Shown in pieces: positions 18,386-27,000 of a stretch of 64,000 bases of DNA. Numbering within the stretch: position 1 is the first letter of the stretch; every line of letters begins with the position of its first letter. Origin of the DNA: Bog-473 sp963821755 (GTDB taxonomy: Bacteria > Actinomycetota > Acidimicrobiia > Acidimicrobiales > RAAP-2). The notes under the pieces are model-generated. The model was not told the origin of the DNA, searched no databases, and worked only from the letters and a program-made list of their open reading frames with translations. The stretch lies in contig CAWGEX010000003.1 in the NCBI GenBank assembly GCA_963821755.1, forward strand, positions 434,001 through 498,000, written 5' to 3'. Position numbers and translations under genes: made by a program.

Positions 18386-19825
18386 TCAGGAAGCTGAAGT
18401 GCCCGTCGTGCCCGTCGTGCCCGTCGTGCCCTGAGTCTGGGAGGGCGGGACCTCCGTCACGAGCCGGTACCCTCCCCTGCCATTCATGGCGACCACCCAC
18501 ACCGGCTGGTACACGTCGTGGTCGGCCGTGAACCTGAACGGTCCGAGCGGCGTCTGCAGGGAGACGGCCTCTAGTGAGACCTTGAAGGCGGCCCGGTCCG
18601 CCGCGACATTGGTGAAGCCCAACGGAGCGTTCTTGGCGGCGGCGGCCAGCAGCTTGACACCGGTGAAGGCCTGGGCCGCGAACTGGTCGGGAGGAGCGCC
18701 ATACCTGGACCGAAAGCTCGAGACAAACGAGGTGTTGGTCGGCGATGGGTCGCCGGAATACCACCCGGCGGACGACTGCGCGTTGCGCCCGGCACTGCCG
18801 GCAGCCTTGGCTACAGCCGGCGAATTGAACGCGTTGCCTCCAAGGATTGCCCCCGTGAATGCGCTCTTCCGGGCATCGGTGATGATGCCGCTCGCCACCG
18901 TGGGCGAGGAGGCGGTGACCATCAGGACCCCCGGCTTCGAGGCGAGAGCGGCCGCGACAGCCTGGCCGAGCGCCGGCTCGGTGACCGGCACGATCACCGG
19001 GGGGCCGGCGCTCACGCCGGCGGTCGTGAACGCATTGGTGGCCAGTTGGCCGGTCTGTGCTCCGTACGCGTCCCCCGATGGGGCAATCACCACGGCCTTC
19101 TTCGGATGCGCCCTTCCGAGGTACGTGTCGACGTTGACCGGGATGCCCGTGGCCTCACCGAGCGAGTCCCGGAAGATCCAGGTGCACGGATACGAGCAGT
19201 TGCCGACGATGCCCGGTCCCGTGTTGCTCACGGCCAGGACGGGCACGCCGAGCATGTCGGCCACCGGGTCGGCCACGTAGGCGGAGTTCGTGAAGGTCGG
19301 CCCGAGCACGGCGAGCGCGCCGCGATTGGCCAGTGTCGTCATGTTGGCGGCGGCGGTCGTGGGGTCCGAGGCGTCGTCGGAGATCGACAGGTTGAGGTGC
19401 GCGCCGTTGATCCCGCCGGCCGCGTTGATCTGGTCGAGGGCGAGGTTGACCCCTTGGACCTGTGATCGGCCGTATGGTTCGCCGCTCCCCGTGATGGAGA
19501 ACACGGCACCGAACGTGATGGTCTTACCGGACCAGTTCTTCCCGCCCGACGTGGTCGTGGTAGTGGACCCGCCCGCCTTGGTGGTCGTGGTCGTGGCCAC
19601 GCGTGCCCCCGTCGTCGTGGTGACGGGCGGCCTGGTGGTCGTGGTGGTCGGTGCCGTCGTGGTGGTCGGCGCCGCCTTTGTCGTGGTGCTCGTCGTGGTC
19701 TGCGGGAACGAGGTGGTCGTGGTCGGGTTGTTCGGTCGGGCCGATGGCGTGCTGGGGCTGCTCGAGCACGCGGCGAGGAGCACGGCCCCAAGGGTCAATA
19801 GCACCCCCCCTGAGATTCGCCGCAC
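18386..19825 (-). CDS. Branched-chain amino-acid-type ABC substrate-binding lipoprotein
   Basis: A 479-residue periplasmic-binding-type lipoprotein (LivJ/leucine-binding family, type I fold). The lipobox is LGAVLLAACSSS. Residues 30-95 form an unusually long Thr-rich linker with a few Pro and Val, likely a flexible spacer across the cell wall. The ligand domain starts ITFGAVFSITGSGEPYGRSQVQGVNLALDQINAAGGINGAHLNLSISDD. No permease or ATPase is adjacent, so it may serve a transporter elsewhere. The C-terminus ends in repeated Gly-Thr-Thr triplets encoded by three 9-base repeats. The ligand is probably an amino acid or small organic acid by family, not proven. Confidence 0.88.
   Translation of the reverse strand: MRRISGGVLLTLGAVLLAACSSSPSTPSARPNNPTTTTSFPQTTTSTTTKAAPTTTTAPTTTTTRPPVTTTTGARVATTTTTKAGGSTTTTTSGGKNWSGKTITFGAVFSITGSGEPYGRSQVQGVNLALDQINAAGGINGAHLNLSISDDASDPTTAAANMTTLANRGALAVLGPTFTNSAYVADPVADMLGVPVLAVSNTGPGIVGNCSYPCTWIFRDSLGEATGIPVNVDTYLGRAHPKKAVVIAPSGDAYGAQTGQLATNAFTTAGVSAGPPVIVPVTEPALGQAVAAALASKPGVLMVTASSPTVASGIITDARKSAFTGAILGGNAFNSPAVAKAAGSAGRNAQSSAGWYSGDPSPTNTSFVSSFRSRYGAPPDQFAAQAFTGVKLLAAAAKNAPLGFTNVAADRAAFKVSLEAVSLQTPLGPFRFTADHDVYQPVWVVAMNGRGGYRLVTEVPPSQTQGTTGTTGTTGTSAS
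18399..18431 (-). repeat. 9-bp tandem repeat encoding the GTT tail of the binding protein
   Basis: GTGCCCGTC (plus-strand view) occurs three times in full and once in part. It codes for Gly-Thr-Thr repeats at the C-terminus of the substrate-binding lipoprotein. The 9-base unit preserves the frame, so copy number could vary without harm. Confidence 0.8.
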
Positions 19826-19909
19826 CGGACGACCTTAGCTCCCGCACTTCACGCGGCCATGTTTTCAACCGCCTCCGTCAAGCGGGCGTCGCCGGCGTCG
19901 ACCCGGCCG

Positions 19910-20704
19910 TCAGCCAGAGGACACAGCCGTCGCTTCGATGCCGCGGGCGTCCCCGTCCTCGTCGAAGAGCATGACGATATCGACGTAGGCGAGACGAGCC
20001 AGGTCGGGGGCGAGTTGGCCGGCCTGCTCACCGCCCAGCTCGAGCAGGAGCACTCCCCCGGGCCGGAGGAAGCGGCGGGCCCCGGCCACGGCGCGACGGA
20101 GTATGGCCATGCCGTCGGGTCCACCGTCGTAGGACCGCGACGATTCGAAGGCCAGGGTGTCGTGCGGTAGGAAGGCCAGCTGGGGAGTCGGCACGTACGG
20201 CACGACGCTGACCACAACGTCGACGCTTCCTTCGAGTGAGCTCGGCAACGGATCGAACAGGTCACCGCGAGAAACGGCGACGCCGTTGGCCGTGGCGCAG
20301 GCGACCGCCAGCTGATCGAGGTCCGTGGCCACAACCAGCGCTTCGGGGCGTTCCACCGACAGGACCTTGGCGATGGCCCCGGACCCCGTGCAGAGATCGA
20401 CCGCGGTGCCGGTCGCCGGCAGTCGTTCCACGGCTCGGCGGGCCAGCGGCTCGCTCTGCCAGCGGGGGACGTAGACCCCGGGATCGACCAGGACTTCCAT
20501 GCCGCAGAAGGAGGCCCGTCCGGTGACCCACGCCAGCGGCTCGCCGGTCAAGCGACGCTGGACGAGGGCATCGAGGAGCTCGACATCGCCGGCCGCCCGG
20601 GCCGACAGCTCGCGCGCCTCCTCTTCGGCCGCGACGAATCCAGCCTCCGAGAGCAGGGCGATGAGCGGGTCAAGGCCGGCTCCCAGGTCGCTCGGCCCGG
20701 TCAT
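19910..20704 (-). CDS. HemK/PrmC-like methyltransferase with altered NPPY motif
   Basis: A 264-residue protein of the N5-glutamine methyltransferase (PrmC/HemK) family. The N-terminal helical domain ends in RRLTGEPLAWVTGRASFCGMEVLVDPGVYVPRWQSEPLARRAVERL, typical of the family. The SAM loop TAVDLCTGSGAIAKVLSVERP is intact, with ATDLDQLAVACA next. The catalytic (N/D)PPY tetrapeptide is replaced: the sequence reads VVSVVPYVP, so the Asn that contacts the glutamine amide is Val. Close relatives read NAPYVP here. The protein may bind SAM but lack normal glutamine methylation. It lies downstream of pgi on the same strand with an 81-base gap. Confidence 0.8.
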   Translation of the reverse strand: MTGPSDLGAGLDPLIALLSEAGFVAAEEEARELSARAAGDVELLDALVQRRLTGEPLAWVTGRASFCGMEVLVDPGVYVPRWQSEPLARRAVERLPATGTAVDLCTGSGAIAKVLSVERPEALVVATDLDQLAVACATANGVAVSRGDLFDPLPSSLEGSVDVVVSVVPYVPTPQLAFLPHDTLAFESSRSYDGGPDGMAILRRAVAGARRFLRPGGVLLLELGGEQAGQLAPDLARLAYVDIVMLFDEDGDARGIEATAVSSG

Positions 20705-20785
20705 GCCGGCCCGGGCAACAGGTCACGCGGGCCATTGGACACGGAACGGATCGGCCGTCGGGGCCAGGTGGGCGGCAACGCTCGG

Positions 20786-22435
20786 CTAGATCGAACGACC
20801 GCGCAGCTGACGGTACAGGCGCACCAGGCCGGCGGTCGAAGCATCCTGCCCCTCCAGATCGGGAGCAGCATCGGCGCTGAGGACGGGAGCCAGCTCCTTG
20901 GCCATCACCTTGCCCAGCTCGACCCCCCACTGGTCGAAGGAGTCGATGCCCCAGACGGCGCCCTCGACAAAGACGGTGTGTTCGTAGAGCGCCACCAGTT
21001 GACCCAGCACCGAGGGCGTGAGCTTGGGCGCCACAATGGTCGAACTGGGGCGGTTACCGGGCATCACCTTGTGCGGTATGACGTCAGCCGGGGTGCCCTC
21101 GGCGGCGATCTCCTCGGCCGTCTTCCCAAAGGCGAGGGCCTTGGACTGGGCCAGGCAGTTGGCCATGAGGAGGTCCTGCTGACTGCCCGTTTCGTGCGTG
21201 CCCTCGGCGAAGGCGATGAAGTCGGCCGGGATCAGCTTGGTCCCCTGGTGAATCAGTTGGTAGAAGGCGTGCTGGCCGTTGGTGCCCGGCGCCCCCCAGA
21301 AGATCTCGCCCGTCTGGCCCTCCACGGCGGTGCCGTCGAGCCGGACCGACTTGCCGTTCGATTCCATTGTGAGCTGCTGCAGATAAGCCGGGAACCGGGC
21401 CAATCGATGGCTGTAGGGCAGCACGGCGTGGGTCTGGGCGCCAAAGAAATTGTTGTACCAGACATTGAGCATGCCCTGGAGGACCGGCAGGTTCTCCTCC
21501 AGGGGCGTGGTCTTGAAATGGGTGTCGATGGTGTGGAATCCAGCCAGCATCTGGGCGAAGTGCTCACGCCCGATGGCCACCATGAGCGAGAAGCCGATGG
21601 CCGAGTCGTAGGAGTAGCGCCCGCCCACCCAGTCCCAGAACCCGAGCATGTTGTCGGGGTCGATACCGAATTCCCTCACGCCCGGCTCGTTGGTCGACAC
21701 GGCGATGAAGTGCTTGGCCACCGCGCTCTTGTCGCCCGCGGCGCCCAGGCCGGCCAACAGCCAGTCCCGGGCCGCGGCGGCATTGGTCAGGGTCTCGAGG
21801 GTGGTGAAGGTCTTGGAGCTGACCACGAAGAGGGTGGTGGCCGGATCGAGGTCGTGGGTCGCTGCGTACAGGTCGACCGGATCGACATTGGAGACGAACC
21901 GGCTGATCAAGTCGGGCGAGGCGTAGTCGGCCAAGGCCTCGGTGGCCATGGCCGGTCCCAGGTCCGAGCCGCCGATGCCGATGTTGACGACGGCCCGGAT
22001 GCGCTCCCCGGTGGCGCCGACCCAGGTACCAGAGCGGATACGGTCGGAAAGATCGCCCATCCGGCCCAACACGGCGTGCACGTCGCCGGCGACATCCTGT
22101 CCGTCCACCGAGAGCGGCTCACCTTCAGGCAGACGCAGCGCGATATGGAGGACGGCCCGATCCTCGGTGGTGTTGATGTGTTCGCCGGCGAACATGGCGT
22201 CGCGACGCGCCTCCACCCCGGCGGTTCGGGCCACGCCCAGCAGGAGTCGCATCGTCTCGTCGGTGACTCGGTGCTTGGAGTAATCGAGCACCAGATCGCC
22301 GGCGCTGGCGGTGAGGCGGGCGGCCCGCTCGGTGTCGTCGGCGAAGAGCTCGCGCAGGTGCCGGTTGCCGACGTCGCTGAAGTGCGTCTCGAGCGCCTGC
22401 CACTGGGTCGTGGTGGTGAGATCCATGTACGGCAC
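20786..22435 (-). CDS. pgi: Glucose-6-phosphate isomerase
   Basis: A 549-residue phosphoglucose isomerase interconverting glucose-6-phosphate and fructose-6-phosphate, which links glycolysis to the pentose phosphate genes at the left of the window. Motifs seen are VVNIGIGGSDLGPAMATEAL, FVSNVDPVDL, FVVSSKTFTTLETLTNA, GFWDWVGGRYSYDSAIGFSL, the active-site segment PVLQGMLNVWYNNFFGAQTHAVLPYSHRLARFPAYLQQLTMESNGKSV and GTHETGSQQDLLMAN. It is full length with no breaks. The ATG at 22435 or the one at 22426 (MDLTTT) could start. Confidence 0.97.
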   Translation of the reverse strand: MPYMDLTTTTQWQALETHFSDVGNRHLRELFADDTERAARLTASAGDLVLDYSKHRVTDETMRLLLGVARTAGVEARRDAMFAGEHINTTEDRAVLHIALRLPEGEPLSVDGQDVAGDVHAVLGRMGDLSDRIRSGTWVGATGERIRAVVNIGIGGSDLGPAMATEALADYASPDLISRFVSNVDPVDLYAATHDLDPATTLFVVSSKTFTTLETLTNAAAARDWLLAGLGAAGDKSAVAKHFIAVSTNEPGVREFGIDPDNMLGFWDWVGGRYSYDSAIGFSLMVAIGREHFAQMLAGFHTIDTHFKTTPLEENLPVLQGMLNVWYNNFFGAQTHAVLPYSHRLARFPAYLQQLTMESNGKSVRLDGTAVEGQTGEIFWGAPGTNGQHAFYQLIHQGTKLIPADFIAFAEGTHETGSQQDLLMANCLAQSKALAFGKTAEEIAAEGTPADVIPHKVMPGNRPSSTIVAPKLTPSVLGQLVALYEHTVFVEGAVWGIDSFDQWGVELGKVMAKELAPVLSADAAPDLEGQDASTAGLVRLYRQLRGRSI

Positions 22436-22598
22436 TGTAGGGGAGGCGGGTCAGGCGCCACCCCCTACGGAACGTTCTCGGGCTCCCCCCCCAGAGCCTC
22501 GTGGCCGACATGCCCTCGTACCGCACTTTCGGGCTAGTCGCTCAACTCGGGCAACCCCTCAATCGGCGAGGCCGGGCAAGCCCCTCGCGGGCCTGAGG

Positions 22599-23177
22599 TT
22601 AGAACCTGAAGCGAGTCAGCCCGCCCGGCTCGGTGCCCAGTGCCACGGTCACCGAATGTGGCTTGATGCGAAATACGTTCCACGGCGGTGGTCCCTGCGA
22701 CGGTGCGTTGAACGGGGCAGTGATACCAGCCCCGGTCTCATCCAGTTCGGCGGGCCACCCCTGATCCGCCCAGGCCTTGGCGAGGCGCGTCAGTGTGGCC
22801 GGGTCGGTCTCCCGCTCTGCCTCGCCTTCGGCGACGACATCTGCATCGCGAATCGACACCGCGATCGAACATCGTCGGTCGCGGGCGACGTTGCGCCTCT
22901 TGCGAGTTCCAGATCCGGTCTGGAACCAAAAGCACCCGTCCAGCCAGAGCGCACCGACCGCCGTCACGTGCGGGCTTCCGTCCTCGTTCACCGTCGAGAG
23001 CCACGTCGTGCGAGCGTTGTGGGCGTCGGGAGCCGGCGGCGATCCGGCATCGAGTTTCTCGACCACGTTCGCCCAGTTCACTGGGGGCAGCCCGTCCGTT
23101 GCACCCAAGTTGATGATGTCCACTTCGTCTCTCCATTCTGGTAGTCCGGCGACACTGCTCAGAGCCGTGTCTTCCAT
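22599..23177 (-). CDS. Pyridoxamine 5'-phosphate oxidase-family flavin/F420-binding protein
   Basis: A 192-residue split-barrel protein of the PNPOx-like superfamily. Typical features are TTWLSTVNEDGSPHVTAVGALWLDGCFWFQTGSGTRKRRNVARDRRCSIAVSIRDADVVAEGEAERETDP. The second half ends PWNVFRIKPHSVTVALG. Members bind FMN, F420 or heme. Because the genome also encodes fbiC, F420 is a reasonable cofactor guess but is not shown. The ATG at 23177 (MEDTALSSV) is preferred; an in-frame ATG at 23204 is possible and neither has a strong ribosome site. Confidence 0.8.
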   Translation of the reverse strand: MEDTALSSVAGLPEWRDEVDIINLGATDGLPPVNWANVVEKLDAGSPPAPDAHNARTTWLSTVNEDGSPHVTAVGALWLDGCFWFQTGSGTRKRRNVARDRRCSIAVSIRDADVVAEGEAERETDPATLTRLAKAWADQGWPAELDETGAGITAPFNAPSQGPPPWNVFRIKPHSVTVALGTEPGGLTRFRF

Positions 23178-23276
23178 TTGACGTTTACCGGTCACCAAAG
23201 TCATCGCCGTATCTGAGGGGAGAAGTCCTCCCGGCCTTGGCAAGTCTGCCAGGCGTTTCCCCGAACGCCGAGATTG

Positions 23277-23717
23277 TCAGCCGATGGGCTGGGCAAGCGC
23301 AACGATGATCCCCTCGGGGCCCCGGACGTAGGCCATCCGCCAAGAGCCCTCGTACTCGCCGATTCCGCCCACCAACCCGTAGCCGGCGGACGTCGCCTGG
23401 TCGACGGAGGCGTCCAGGTCATGAACCTGGAAAGCGACGCTTCGTAAGCCGACCTCGTTGGCCATAGCGGCCGGTGAGCCCGGCACGCAGCTAGGCCGAA
23501 CGAAGCTAGAGAGCTCGACGCCTGTCCCGTTGTCCGGAGGTCGAAGCATCACGATTTCGGTTCTTGATCCCGGGATGCCGATGACGGTGTCTATGAATTC
23601 GCCCTCCACGAACGTCCTTCCCTCGATCTCCAGCCCCAAAGCGACAAAGAACTGCGTCGCGGGATCAAGGTCGGCGACAGTGATGCCAACGTGGTCGAAA
23701 CGGCGTACGTGTGACAT
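23277..23717 (-). CDS. VOC-family (glyoxalase-like) protein
   Basis: A 146-residue vicinal-oxygen-chelate protein. It opens with RRFDHVGITVADLDPATQFFVALGLEIEGRTFVEG and closes with VAFQVHDLDASVDQATSAGYGLVGG and AYVRGPEGIIVALAQPIG, the two paired beta-alpha modules of the fold, with candidate metal ligands His and Glu. It may be a glyoxalase, epimerase or dioxygenase; the substrate is not evident. CGGAGGAAACG precedes ATG 23717, which fixes the start. Confidence 0.83.
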   Translation of the reverse strand: MSHVRRFDHVGITVADLDPATQFFVALGLEIEGRTFVEGEFIDTVIGIPGSRTEIVMLRPPDNGTGVELSSFVRPSCVPGSPAAMANEVGLRSVAFQVHDLDASVDQATSAGYGLVGGIGEYEGSWRMAYVRGPEGIIVALAQPIG

Positions 23718-23947
23718 ATCGTTTCCTCCGTGCTCGTGACGCCGGCGCACGATCGCGTGGGACGGCGCCTCCGCGGGTAGCGCCTCCCGTGGGCTGTGCC
23801 CAGCCCATCTGGAGTGCGTAGGTAGTCCTGGAGACCAGCCTGCGACTTTATCGACAAGCGCCAACGTACTGCCCGGACTACTTCGAGTGGTGCCGGCCCC
23901 CGAGCATCGGAACGGTGTCGTGGTTCCGGTGACCGGCGGTCTCGGGT

Positions 23948-24769
23948 CTACCCCAGCCGAGTCGCGGTGATCAAGACGGTCTCGAAGTTCATGACGAACG
24001 AGCCGCCCTGATCGTCGATGGCCGCGCCGATGGCTTCGAACAGGCGGTCTCGGACGGCTGGTTCGAGGGCGGCATGGTCGCTGCGTGAGACAAGCTGGTC
24101 CAGCCACTCATCCCGCTGGTAGGCCTGCGTCCATGGGAACCACTTCTCTGTCGGCGCACCGAAGTCGGGCACCGCTGAGACGGCGTCGATCTCCGAGCCG
24201 AGGCCGGTCTTCACGTCGGATGACCGATTGGCCGCATACCCACGGAACAGACGGTGGCCGCCGCGTGGCACGACACTCGCGTACACCTCCTCGAGAGCAT
24301 CGGCCAGATCATCGGGCTGACAACCCGCGTTCCAGATCAGACCAAGCCTGCCCCCCGGCCGCAGCACAGAGGCGGCCTTCGCGGTGGCGATAGGCAGGTC
24401 GAGCCAGTGCCAGGCCTGCGCCGAAGTCACCCGGTCGAAAGTGCGACCAGCAGCGTCCCAGCCTTCGAAGGCAGCGATCTCTACTTCGACCCCATGGCCG
24501 CGGGCGATCTCCGCCATTCGTGGAGCGAGTTCCACCCCCAGCACCTTGGCGTCACGCTGGGCCATCTGCCTCGAAGCGATGCCGGTGCCACATCCCACGT
24601 CGAGAACGTCCAGGCCCGCAGGCACCGGACCAAGCAGCTCATCGATCACCGCATCGGGATAGGTCGGTCGGAACCGGTCGTAGGCCTCGGCTTGCTGGTC
24701 GAACAACCTCGAACGTTCCTGGGCCAGAGGTCGCGCTGTCAGACCGTCGCATCCTTCGCTGGCATCCAC
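23948..24769 (-). CDS. Class I SAM-dependent methyltransferase
   Basis: A 273-residue methyltransferase. RSRLFDQQAEAYDRFRPTYPDAVIDELLG precedes the SAM loop VLDVGCGTGIASRQMAQRDAKVLGVELAPRMAEIA; RTFDRVTSAQAWHWLDLPIATAKAASVLRPGGRLGLIWN follows. This order is typical of the UbiE/YcgJ-like small-molecule methyltransferases that start with an F.. A..YD.RP.YP segment. The substrate is unknown. It stands alone between the VOC gene and a small hypothetical gene. Confidence 0.87.
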   Translation of the reverse strand: MDASEGCDGLTARPLAQERSRLFDQQAEAYDRFRPTYPDAVIDELLGPVPAGLDVLDVGCGTGIASRQMAQRDAKVLGVELAPRMAEIARGHGVEVEIAAFEGWDAAGRTFDRVTSAQAWHWLDLPIATAKAASVLRPGGRLGLIWNAGCQPDDLADALEEVYASVVPRGGHRLFRGYAANRSSDVKTGLGSEIDAVSAVPDFGAPTEKWFPWTQAYQRDEWLDQLVSRSDHAALEPAVRDRLFEAIGAAIDDQGGSFVMNFETVLITATRLG

Positions 24770-24877
24770 AGACGCCAGCCTGACGCAGATCGCCGGACTT
24801 GGGGTAGCTTTTCGGGCTAGTGGGTTGAGAGTGGTCCTTGACCCCGTAACTCAGTCGCCCAGGCTGGCTAGCCATTT

Positions 24878-25180
24878 CTAGCGATCGAGTTTTCCCTTGG
24901 CGATACAGATGGCGAGATGTGCCTCTAAGACGGCGTCCCGGGTAGCGGGCGACACGCCCGGGTCCGCCTCCACTGCCGCCTTTGCACTGTCGCCTGCCTG
25001 CTCAAGCTCAACTACGGCCGTGCGTTCGTCCAGCGACCCGGCTGCCTTTGCCGCCTTCTTGGCGAATTCGTCGACCACCGCCACAAGCACCGGTGACGCT
25101 CCTCGGTCTCCCCGGACCGCCTGACAGGCGCCATCGATCCTGATCCGCGCTCCCTGAAGCCGCTCTGCCATTGTCGTCAC
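24878..25180 (-). CDS. Small helical hypothetical protein
   Basis: A 100-residue, Ala/Asp/Glu-rich, predicted all-helical protein. It begins MAERLQGARIRIDGACQAVRGDRGASPVLVAVVDEFAKKAAKAAGSLDERTAVVELEQAGDSAKAAVEAD and ends in AHLAICIAKGKLDR. No catalytic motif or family is recognised. GTG 25180 or ATG 25171 are the start options. The regular hydrophobic spacing and clean length make it a plausible gene. Confidence 0.55.
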   Translation of the reverse strand: MTTMAERLQGARIRIDGACQAVRGDRGASPVLVAVVDEFAKKAAKAAGSLDERTAVVELEQAGDSAKAAVEADPGVSPATRDAVLEAHLAICIAKGKLDR

Positions 25181-25237
25181 ATGGCAAGGCTACGCCCGGA
25201 GTGGGCCAGACGCCCCGGTACGCCGGGAGTGTGACTC

Positions 25238-25441
25238 CTATGGCAGAGGCGAGGGAGGCGAATCCGGGTCGGGTGCGTCACCAATTCTCGTCCACGACGT
25301 TCCTCGGCAATGACGACAAGGAGGTGGCGGACGCTTCTCCAGAGCGTCAGGTGGAGTCGGACCACCAACGGCCACCACCCCATGAGTCAGTTTGCGTCCG
25401 CAGTTGTCGCACTGGAAGCTCCCTGCGTTCCGGTCAGCCAC
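25238..25441 (-). CDS. Small zinc-ribbon-like protein
   Basis: A probable 67-residue protein with two CxxC pairs: SFQCDNCGRKLTHGV and PPCRHCRGTSWTRIG, separated by about 25 residues. That spacing suits a zinc ribbon. The C-terminus is Pro/Asp-rich. GTG 25441 is chosen because GGAG lies about five bases upstream; the frame stays open to 25591. It is divergent from the membrane protein gene that follows. The role is unknown, perhaps nucleic-acid or protein binding. Confidence 0.5.
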   Translation of the reverse strand: MADRNAGSFQCDNCGRKLTHGVVAVGGPTPPDALEKRPPPPCRHCRGTSWTRIGDAPDPDSPPSPLP

Positions 25442-25591
25442 GTGACTCCACGGTATGGCGGAAGTCCAGACCTGTGCAACGGCAGGCTGCCCTGTGGCAC
25501 CCCCGTCGGTATCCCTACTGCCGAGTAGTGGAGCCAGGCAGTCCGTTCGTGGGAAACTGTTGGAGACCTTTCCAGACGGTCGGAGATCCAC

Positions 25592-26050
25592 ATGCTGGCA
25601 ACCGCAGGAACCGTGAGCGCGACGATCGTGGCCGTCTTCGTCACGGGAGCTTTCGTTGTCTCCGCATGGGGATTCCTGGACCTGCTCGTGCGTCCCTCAC
25701 TTGCTTGCCGAGTCGCCCACGTGTCCAAGGGTCGATGGCTCCTCGCGTTGGGATGTTCTTCAGTCGCAATCCCTTTCTCGACCCTCTCGCTTCTCATTGT
25801 CCACGCGACTCTGGTCATCGGGGTGGTGGGTGCCATCGCCTGTCTTGTGGGACTAATCGGTGGGACTTGGTACTTGGCCATGGTTCGCCCATGGGTAGCA
25901 GCCCAAGTCAGTTTCGCCCGACGCAGACCTGAGCAGGGCCAGTCGAGGCACTGTCTCCGTAACGCCAGGACGGTGGGACACTTCGGTACAACAGAGCGCT
26001 GTCGCTCCATTCCAGTTGTGGTCCATTTGGCCCATGGTCCTTGTGTGTGA
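25592..26050 (+). CDS. Small membrane protein, DUF2516-like
   Basis: A 152-residue protein with three likely transmembrane segments (about residues 5-30, 48-70 and 75-100). The phrases WGFLDLLVRPSLACRVAHVSKGRWLLALG and GGTWYLAMVRPWVAAQ resemble DUF2516, a short actinobacterial membrane family of unknown function. The 40 residues after the last segment are polar and Arg/His-rich and look unlike the family, so the true protein may end earlier or the tail may be lineage-specific. CGGAGATCCAC precedes the ATG. Confidence 0.55.
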   Translation: MLATAGTVSATIVAVFVTGAFVVSAWGFLDLLVRPSLACRVAHVSKGRWLLALGCSSVAIPFSTLSLLIVHATLVIGVVGAIACLVGLIGGTWYLAMVRPWVAAQVSFARRRPEQGQSRHCLRNARTVGHFGTTERCRSIPVVVHLAHGPCV

Positions 26051-26235
26051 CGGGGCGTATCCTGAATTCCCGTGGCGCCGGATATTCATCTCCTTGGTGG
26101 ATGCTTCGTGCCCTTGCTGTCCGTCGCACCCATTCTTGACATCCGAGATGCGACGTCTCCGTTCGAACCCGCTGCTGATCGCTTCGTCGAGCGGTTACCT
26201 CGGGGCGGCCGCGCTCGAGGTCGAAGGTCCCGCCG

Positions 26236-26865
26236 GTGATGCGGCCGGTCGCATCTACGTATTCGATGTTGTACACATTGGTAGCCACGAGGGCGCGAGG
26301 AGTTCTGGTGATGACGGCGGCCGTGGCACTCGTGGCGGGGCTTGCGGCGTTGGCAGCGACCGGGGCAGGTGCGTCTTCGAATCGGGATCAGCCCGTGCCC
26401 GAGTGCGGTCGCGAGGCGGTACAGCTGTGCCATATCGACATCACCGTCCATCAAGGCCCCCCGACCGCTGGAGCCGTTTGCAGCTCGTTCGACAACGGCA
26501 CGGGGTTTTGTGTCGGACCGTCCAGGGGCAATTCGTCCTGGACCGCACCCTCGTACTTCCCCAGGCAGGGTCTGGGGGCGTCGTTCACGTGGAAGTCGCA
26601 GGGATCGGTCCGGACGGTGAACTATGAGGCCAACGCCACCTTCACGATCCTTGAGGCGACGATCGAGGGCAAGGTGCCATCACCGAGCTCGGCCCGACTC
26701 GATGTGACGGACGCCTGGAACCGGGGGTCCGCCGTCCATTGGCACACCGGAATGGCGGGCACGCCCGGAAGCCGTGGTGGGCCGCTGTACATCGACTACG
26801 AGCACAGGGTCGTTGGCAGCTATGTCCATATGTACGGCTTCTTGGAGCGCAATCAGGGCACGTAA
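26236..26865 (+). CDS. Secreted hypothetical protein
   Basis: A protein of about 209 residues with a clear signal peptide (RARGVLVMTAAVALVAGLAALAATGAGASS). The mature part has four cysteines in pairs (VPECGREAVQLCHI and AVCSSFDNGTGFCVG), which may form disulfides. It ends with HWHTGMAGTPGSRGGPLYIDYEHRVVGSYVHMYGFLER. GTG 26236 and ATG 26239 are adjacent start options; GAAGG lies upstream. No family is recognised. It is convergent with the CxxC protein gene at 26996. Confidence 0.6.
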   Translation: MMRPVASTYSMLYTLVATRARGVLVMTAAVALVAGLAALAATGAGASSNRDQPVPECGREAVQLCHIDITVHQGPPTAGAVCSSFDNGTGFCVGPSRGNSSWTAPSYFPRQGLGASFTWKSQGSVRTVNYEANATFTILEATIEGKVPSPSSARLDVTDAWNRGSAVHWHTGMAGTPGSRGGPLYIDYEHRVVGSYVHMYGFLERNQGT

Positions 26866-26972
26866 GGTTTGCTGCCGAGGTGCCCCGTCTGCCGGAAGGG
26901 TGGGACAGTTCGGCACACTTCACCGACGCTCAACCCAGCCCCGGGCCGCTCCAACGTCTCGTCCATCTAGAG

Positions 26973-27000
26973 ACTCTCCTCAAAGGACACTCTCCTCAAA
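26973..27000 (+). repeat. 12-bp direct repeat (ACTCTCCTCAAA x2)
   Basis: ACTCTCCTCAAA occurs at 26973-26984 and 26989-27000, 16 bases apart, in the gap between two convergent genes. It reaches into the last codons of the gene at 26996. Probably a slippage duplication. Confidence 0.6.

Noticed and set aside
18399..18431. CRISPR-like array
   Set aside because: The units are 9 bp, directly adjacent and inside a coding region; no spacers. No CRISPR array or cas gene was seen anywhere in the window.
20735..22537. A 600-codon open frame opposite pgi
   Set aside because: Antisense shadow of pgi; composition is typical of reverse-frame translation and no start signal is present.
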